DNA of 64,000 nt from assembly GCF_014274465.1 (NCBI RefSeq), contig NZ_CP060394.1, forward strand, positions 5,394,001-5,458,000. The letters run 5' to 3'. Positions 60,697-64,000 of this stretch are shown here, piece by piece; the first letter of the stretch is position 1; every line of letters starts with the position of its first letter. The notes under the pieces are model-generated. The model was given only the letters and a program-made list of their open reading frames with translations, was not told where the DNA came from and did not search any database. This stretch comes from Alloacidobacterium dinghuense. GTDB lineage: Bacteria > Acidobacteriota > Terriglobia > Terriglobales > Acidobacteriaceae. Made by a program: the position numbers and the translations under genes.

Positions 60697-61944
60697 TTGC
60701 AACGGCGCGTGGTAGTTACGGGCATCGGCCTGATGTGCGGAGTAGGCAACACGACGCCCGAGGTCTGGAAGAATCTGCTGGCAGGCAAGAGCGGGATGGC
60801 TCCCATCACCGGTTTCGATACGACAGGTTTCTCTGTCACTTTCGCAGCCGAGGTGAAGAACTTCGATCCACTCGACTTCGTGGACAAGAAGGAATCGCGC
60901 AAGATGGCGCGCTTCATCCACTTTGCTCTTGCGGCTACGCAGGAGGCGATCGAGATGTCCGGCCTCAAGATCACGGACGACAATGCTGATCGCGTCGGCG
61001 TGCACATCGGCTCGGGCATCGGTGGGTTCGACATCATCGAGCGCGAGCACAGTGCCATGCTGAACGGTGGCCCGCGCAAGATATCGCCCTTTTTCATCCC
61101 CGCCGCGATCATTAATCTCGCAGCTGGACAGGTGAGTATCAAGTACGGCGCCAAGGGGCCGAACGAGGCCACCGCAACGGCCTGCACCACTAGCGCGCAC
61201 TCGATTGGCGATGCCTACCACATCATCAAGCGCGGCGACGCCGACGCCATGATCGCCGGTGGTTCGGAAGCAGCCATTACGCCGATGGGCGTGGGCGGCT
61301 TCGCGGCCATGCGCGCGCTTTCCACGCGCAACGACGATCCGGAGCACGCTTGCCGTCCTTTCGATAAAGACCGCGACGGTTTTATCGTTGGCGAAGGCGC
61401 AGGCATCCTGATCCTCGAAGATCTGGAATTTGCCCAGGCCCGTGGTGCGAAAATCGTCGCCGAGATCATCGGCTACGGCATGAGTGCCGATGCCTATCAC
61501 ATCACGAGCATGGCTCCCGAGGGCGAAGGCTGCTATCGCGCCATGAACAACGCGATCAAGAGCGCCGGGATTCAGCCGGATGAAATCCATTACGTGAATG
61601 CGCATGCCACTTCTACACCGGTTGGTGATGTGCTGGAGAGTGCTGCGATGGAGAAGCTCTTTGGCGAATATGCAACCAGCGGCAAGGTTCTGATCAGTTC
61701 GACGAAGTCTATGACTGGACACCTGCTGGGGGGCGCTGGCGGTCTGGAAGCAGGCATCACCATCATGGCGATGCTTGATCAGAAAGTCCCGCCGACAACG
61801 AATCTCGACAATCAGGACCCCGACTGCCATTTGAGTTATGTTCCCAATAAGCCGCAGGATGCGAAGGTCGATGTCGCCCTGTCGAATTCCTTCGGTTTCG
61901 GTGGCACCAACGGCTCATTGATTTTTCGTCGTTGGCAGGACTAG
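60697..61944 (+). CDS. fabF: 3-oxoacyl-ACP synthase II
   Basis: Condensing enzyme that elongates acyl-ACP in fatty-acid synthesis. The catalytic triad is C163 (ATACTTSAHSIG), H303 (NAHATSTPVGD) and H342 (SMTGHLLGGAGG). The gatekeeper end SFGFGGTNGSLIF is normal; 415 residues. The start is TTG 60697, two bases after the acpP stop, with only a weak GGCGG upstream, so translation probably depends on coupling to acpP. A terminator follows. Confidence 0.97.
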   Translation: MQRRVVVTGIGLMCGVGNTTPEVWKNLLAGKSGMAPITGFDTTGFSVTFAAEVKNFDPLDFVDKKESRKMARFIHFALAATQEAIEMSGLKITDDNADRVGVHIGSGIGGFDIIEREHSAMLNGGPRKISPFFIPAAIINLAAGQVSIKYGAKGPNEATATACTTSAHSIGDAYHIIKRGDADAMIAGGSEAAITPMGVGGFAAMRALSTRNDDPEHACRPFDKDRDGFIVGEGAGILILEDLEFAQARGAKIVAEIIGYGMSADAYHITSMAPEGEGCYRAMNNAIKSAGIQPDEIHYVNAHATSTPVGDVLESAAMEKLFGEYATSGKVLISSTKSMTGHLLGGAGGLEAGITIMAMLDQKVPPTTNLDNQDPDCHLSYVPNKPQDAKVDVALSNSFGFGGTNGSLIFRRWQD

Positions 61945-61966
61945 CCATCTAGACATGAAAAAGCAA

Positions 61967-61993
61967 AAGCCCGGCCAAAAGCCGGGCTTCTTT
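61967..61993 (+). terminator. Terminator between fabF and the cold-shock gene
   Basis: AAGCCCGGC (61967-61975) pairs perfectly with GCCGGGCTT (61981-61989) around CAAAA, followed by CTTT. Placed between two convergent genes and usable from both sides, since TTTTGCTTTTT follows on the - strand. Confidence 0.88.
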
Positions 61994-62010
61994 ATTTCTG
62001 GACGATAGCC

Positions 62011-62214
62011 TTAAACAGGCTGAACGTTCTCGGCCTGGAAGCCCTTGGCGCCGCGCACGACGTTGAACTGCACGCGCTGACCTTCCTGAAGGCTGCGGAA
62101 GCCATTCGCGTTGATCGCGGAGAAATGAACGAAAACGTCCTCGTTGTTGCTCTCGCGTGTAATAAAGCCAAAACCCTTGGCATCGTTAAACCACTTGACT
62201 GTACCCTGTTCCAT
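62011..62214 (-). CDS. Cold-shock protein
   Basis: A 67-residue Csp that binds single-stranded RNA and DNA. RNP1 is KGFGFIT and RNP2 is VFVHFS; the opening [18 protein letters not shown] and end [10 protein letters not shown] are typical. ATG 62214 is used; AAAGGA lies about 12 bases upstream. Its own promoter -10 sits at 62329-62334, giving a leader of about 108 bases, in line with cspA-like genes whose long leaders govern cold induction. The longer upstream frame is not coding. Confidence 0.97.
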   Translation of the reverse strand: MEQGTVKWFNDAKGFGFITRESNNEDVFVHFSAINANGFRSLQEGQRVQFNVVRGAKGFQAENVQPV

Positions 62215-62328
62215 TTTTGGGGTATTCCTTTGTGTTGATATTCGCTGAAAACGGGAAGGTGTAGCAGGCAGTGCTTTGGACGGCATTACGTGCGTAACAA
62301 AAACCCACTCGGAATCGAGCGCAAGTCT

Positions 62329-62334
62329 ATTATA
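62329..62334 (-). promoter_or_regulatory. -10 box for the cold-shock gene
   Basis: A perfect TATAAT on the - strand (in GGGATATAATAGAC). At 17 bases upstream the sequence GCAGAT is a poor -35. Start would fall near 62322, leaving a leader of about 108 bases before ATG 62214. Confidence 0.55.
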
Positions 62335-62402
62335 TCCCACTTCCAAGTACGATCTGCCCCTCAGTCGAATGCGAAGGGCAAATTTCCGAAGTCTTACAGA
62401 CT

Positions 62403-63137
62403 TTATGAGAAAGCGCCGCTGATCAGCACCAGTACGATCCACCAGCCCACAACAGCCGCTGCTGCTTTTCCCCGCGACACCTTTGCCACGATACCGACGC
62501 CAATCACGCTCAAAATCACCGACCAGATTTCAAAGACATCGAGATGCATCGCGTAGGCGACGAGCATATGCGGTAGATCGCTGCTCAGGTAATATCCAAT
62601 ATTCGTGCCAACCGGATTGTTCATCAGAAATGAATCCGGCGCGACGCCGGCAAAGAGCGCAATGATAGCCAAAAGGAACTTGAGGTTGAAAACAAGGCCT
62701 GCGTACATGTAGACCGCAAACACCTGCCCGAACTTTGCTGTTCCGGCAAAACCGAAATTTACCGTAGCCCATACCAGCAGTACGGTAATGGCAGTAAAGA
62801 TAAGTATCAGGATCGGAAAGCAGTAGGCGATGATCGAAGTAACCTTTGCGCCAATTGTTTTGGCCGCAGCCGCTTGATCGGGCGTCATCTGGGCGAATCG
62901 CTCTTCCTGCTTCGGGCTCTGATGCACGTTGTTTTCCATCACCCTTTCCCAGCCTACTTTCGTCTGCACGGTAAATGAGAAGGCGATGGAGACGACAATC
63001 ATGATCACCAGCGGTCCCCACCACGAGGATCTCCGTAGCAGATCGATAAACGTTTTCGAAGGAGCTACAAAGGTATCGATGATGCGCTGCCCTTCGCTCA
63101 GGGGTGTAGCAGCGGTTTCTGAAACGGCATCACTCAT
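62403..63137 (-). CDS. YIP1-like integral membrane protein
   Basis: A 244-residue protein with five predicted spans (about 42-60, 103-128, 132-160, 192-218, 223-243) and a soluble N-terminus that opens [49 protein letters not shown] fits the start of the Yip1 domain, where a segment with aromatic and arginine residues precedes the first span. The large loop between spans one and two ([21 protein letters not shown]) is hydrophilic. Bacterial members have no settled role. No operon partner; the 219 bases upstream hold nothing clear. Confidence 0.8.
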   Translation of the reverse strand: MSDAVSETAATPLSEGQRIIDTFVAPSKTFIDLLRRSSWWGPLVIMIVVSIAFSFTVQTKVGWERVMENNVHQSPKQEERFAQMTPDQAAAAKTIGAKVTSIIAYCFPILILIFTAITVLLVWATVNFGFAGTAKFGQVFAVYMYAGLVFNLKFLLAIIALFAGVAPDSFLMNNPVGTNIGYYLSSDLPHMLVAYAMHLDVFEIWSVILSVIGVGIVAKVSRGKAAAAVVGWWIVLVLISGAFS

Positions 63138-63356
63138 AGGGCCTCACTTATCAGGTGCATTTTCAATTGGCGCGATTGTATCCTGCCGGCGAGCCAGTTG
63201 CGACGAAAATCGCCTGCGAAGCTGTCCTCCCAATGCTGCCTAAGTCATTGAACTGATATTTGTTAAGGCAATATTTCCAGAATCAAGTTGAATACTTCCC
63301 GGCGCGTCCAGCACCCGATAGTCTAAGAAAGCTCTGGAATCTCCGCGGTCCCGCTC

Positions 63357-64000
63357 ATGCGCTGTCTTGTTATTCTCCTTGCTGCCGCTCTGTTTGCAGG
63401 CGCAGGGAATTCTGCCTATGCCGTAAAACGAAAGCCCCACCATGCCCGTTCTGCTGCCGCGCATGCCCATACGCGCAGCCACAGAAACGCCCGCGCTCGT
63501 CACGCGTCCCTGGAAGCGAAAGAAGAGCCACCGAGCGCGACGATTCCCGAAGTTCCAGTCAAACATGCACGGATGGTTTTGCTGCCGCCGTTGAAGGGCT
63601 CGAGAGAATCGCTCGTCCGCCAGAACCAGCGCAGCGAGGCCGAGGGTCTCGAACGAATCGAGGATGACGACCAATTGAATGATCTGCGGAACGAACATGC
63701 ACTGGTTGCAGTGCCGGTGAGTATGTCTCTCCGCGTCAACACAGAACTACCTGCAAATCGCCGCTACTGCCGCCCTTGGACCGCCCATTTTCTTACTGAT
63801 CTCGGCCGCGCTCACTACGAGCGCTTCCACCGTCCGCTTCAGGTGAATTCCGCGGTGCGCACGGTTGCCTATCAGCGTCATCTGATGGAGGTAAACGGTA
63901 ACGCGGCGCCTGCCGAGGGCGATATCGCTTCGCCGCACCTGACCGGCGCAACGATCGACATTGCCAAGAAGGGACTGTCAATGTCGGAAGTTGCATGGAT
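63357..64000 (+). CDS. DUF5715-type exported protein, 5' part only
   Basis: The frame opens at ATG 63357 and is still open at the window edge, so the 3' end is missing. The first ~22 residues (MRCLVILLAAALFAGAGNSA) form a signal peptide, followed by a basic His/Arg/Ala-rich linker. The domain then reads SLRVNTELPANRRYCRPWTA, HYERFHRPLQVNSAVRTVAYQ and SPHLTGATIDI. The last has the S-x-H-x6-D zinc pattern of M15 peptidases such as VanY, which trim peptidoglycan peptides. The enzyme call is inferred from this motif alone. No clear ribosome site precedes the ATG. Confidence 0.8.
   Translation, partial: MRCLVILLAAALFAGAGNSAYAVKRKPHHARSAAAHAHTRSHRNARARHASLEAKEEPPSATIPEVPVKHARMVLLPPLKGSRESLVRQNQRSEAEGLERIEDDDQLNDLRNEHALVAVPVSMSLRVNTELPANRRYCRPWTAHFLTDLGRAHYERFHRPLQVNSAVRTVAYQRHLMEVNGNAAPAEGDIASPHLTGATIDIAKKGLSMSEVAW

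Noticed and set aside
63240-63996. Antisense frames at the right edge
   Set aside because: They mirror the signal peptide and conserved domain of the + strand DUF5715-type gene, which is open to the window end.

Overview
The window is a chromosomal stretch of a Gram-negative bacterium, most likely an Acidobacteriota of the Terriglobia/Acidobacteriaceae type. This is inferred from BamA with an aromatic C-terminus, a DUF5715-type gene at the right edge, YIP1/double-zinc-ribbon membrane proteins, an ECF sigma/HEAT-repeat anti-sigma pair, palindromic dispersed repeats, and the general style of the proteins. No rRNA is present to prove it. There is no sign of phage, transposase, integrase or CRISPR; almost everything reads as vertically inherited core or lineage-specific genome.

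Positions 1-15250 hold the transcription/translation superoperon on the + strand: a small ABM-fold protein, tuf, rpmG, tRNA-Trp(CCA), secE, nusG, rplK, rplA, rplJ, rplL, rpoB and rpoC, closed by a strong intrinsic terminator. The spacers carry several long perfect hairpins (after tuf, rplK-rplA, rplL-rpoB, rpoB-rpoC), suggesting internal attenuation or processing. The most striking coding feature is an eight-cysteine double zinc-ribbon inserted near the N-terminus of the RNA polymerase beta subunit.

Positions 15360-31806 hold a secreted CocE-type acylase, a secreted conserved protein whose Shine-Dalgarno is locked in a perfect hairpin, bamA with a good promoter, a CPXCG zinc protein, a molybdopterin oxidoreductase, an intact Ada, an NTF2-like secreted protein, the hslVU protease operon, a zinc-ribbon membrane protein, a CDF metal exporter and a stand-alone ATP-dependent DNA ligase.

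Positions 32016-45000 hold prfA-prmC (release factor and its methylase), an M29 aminopeptidase, a radical SAM/SPASM-like protein, an ECF sigma - anti-sigma - PDZ operon, an RNase HI with an unusual C-terminal add-on, a DUF5995 protein, a Tat-exported phospholipase C with a glutathione peroxidase, and an aldo/keto reductase.

Positions 45007-64000 hold yqeY with a coupled membrane protein, a class V aminotransferase next to serA (serine/glyoxylate metabolism), dnaB with an unlisted 57-residue membrane protein behind it, rpsA with a consensus sigma-70 promoter and a long leader, an esterase, recQ, a HIT hydrolase, rmuC, acpP-fabF, a cold-shock gene with its own promoter, a YIP1-like membrane protein, and the 5' part of a DUF5715/M15-like gene that runs off the right end.

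Start sites were moved inward from the longest reading frame where a Shine-Dalgarno, promoter or family N-terminus argued for it; this is stated in each entry. Promoters and hairpins were found by eye and are unverified.
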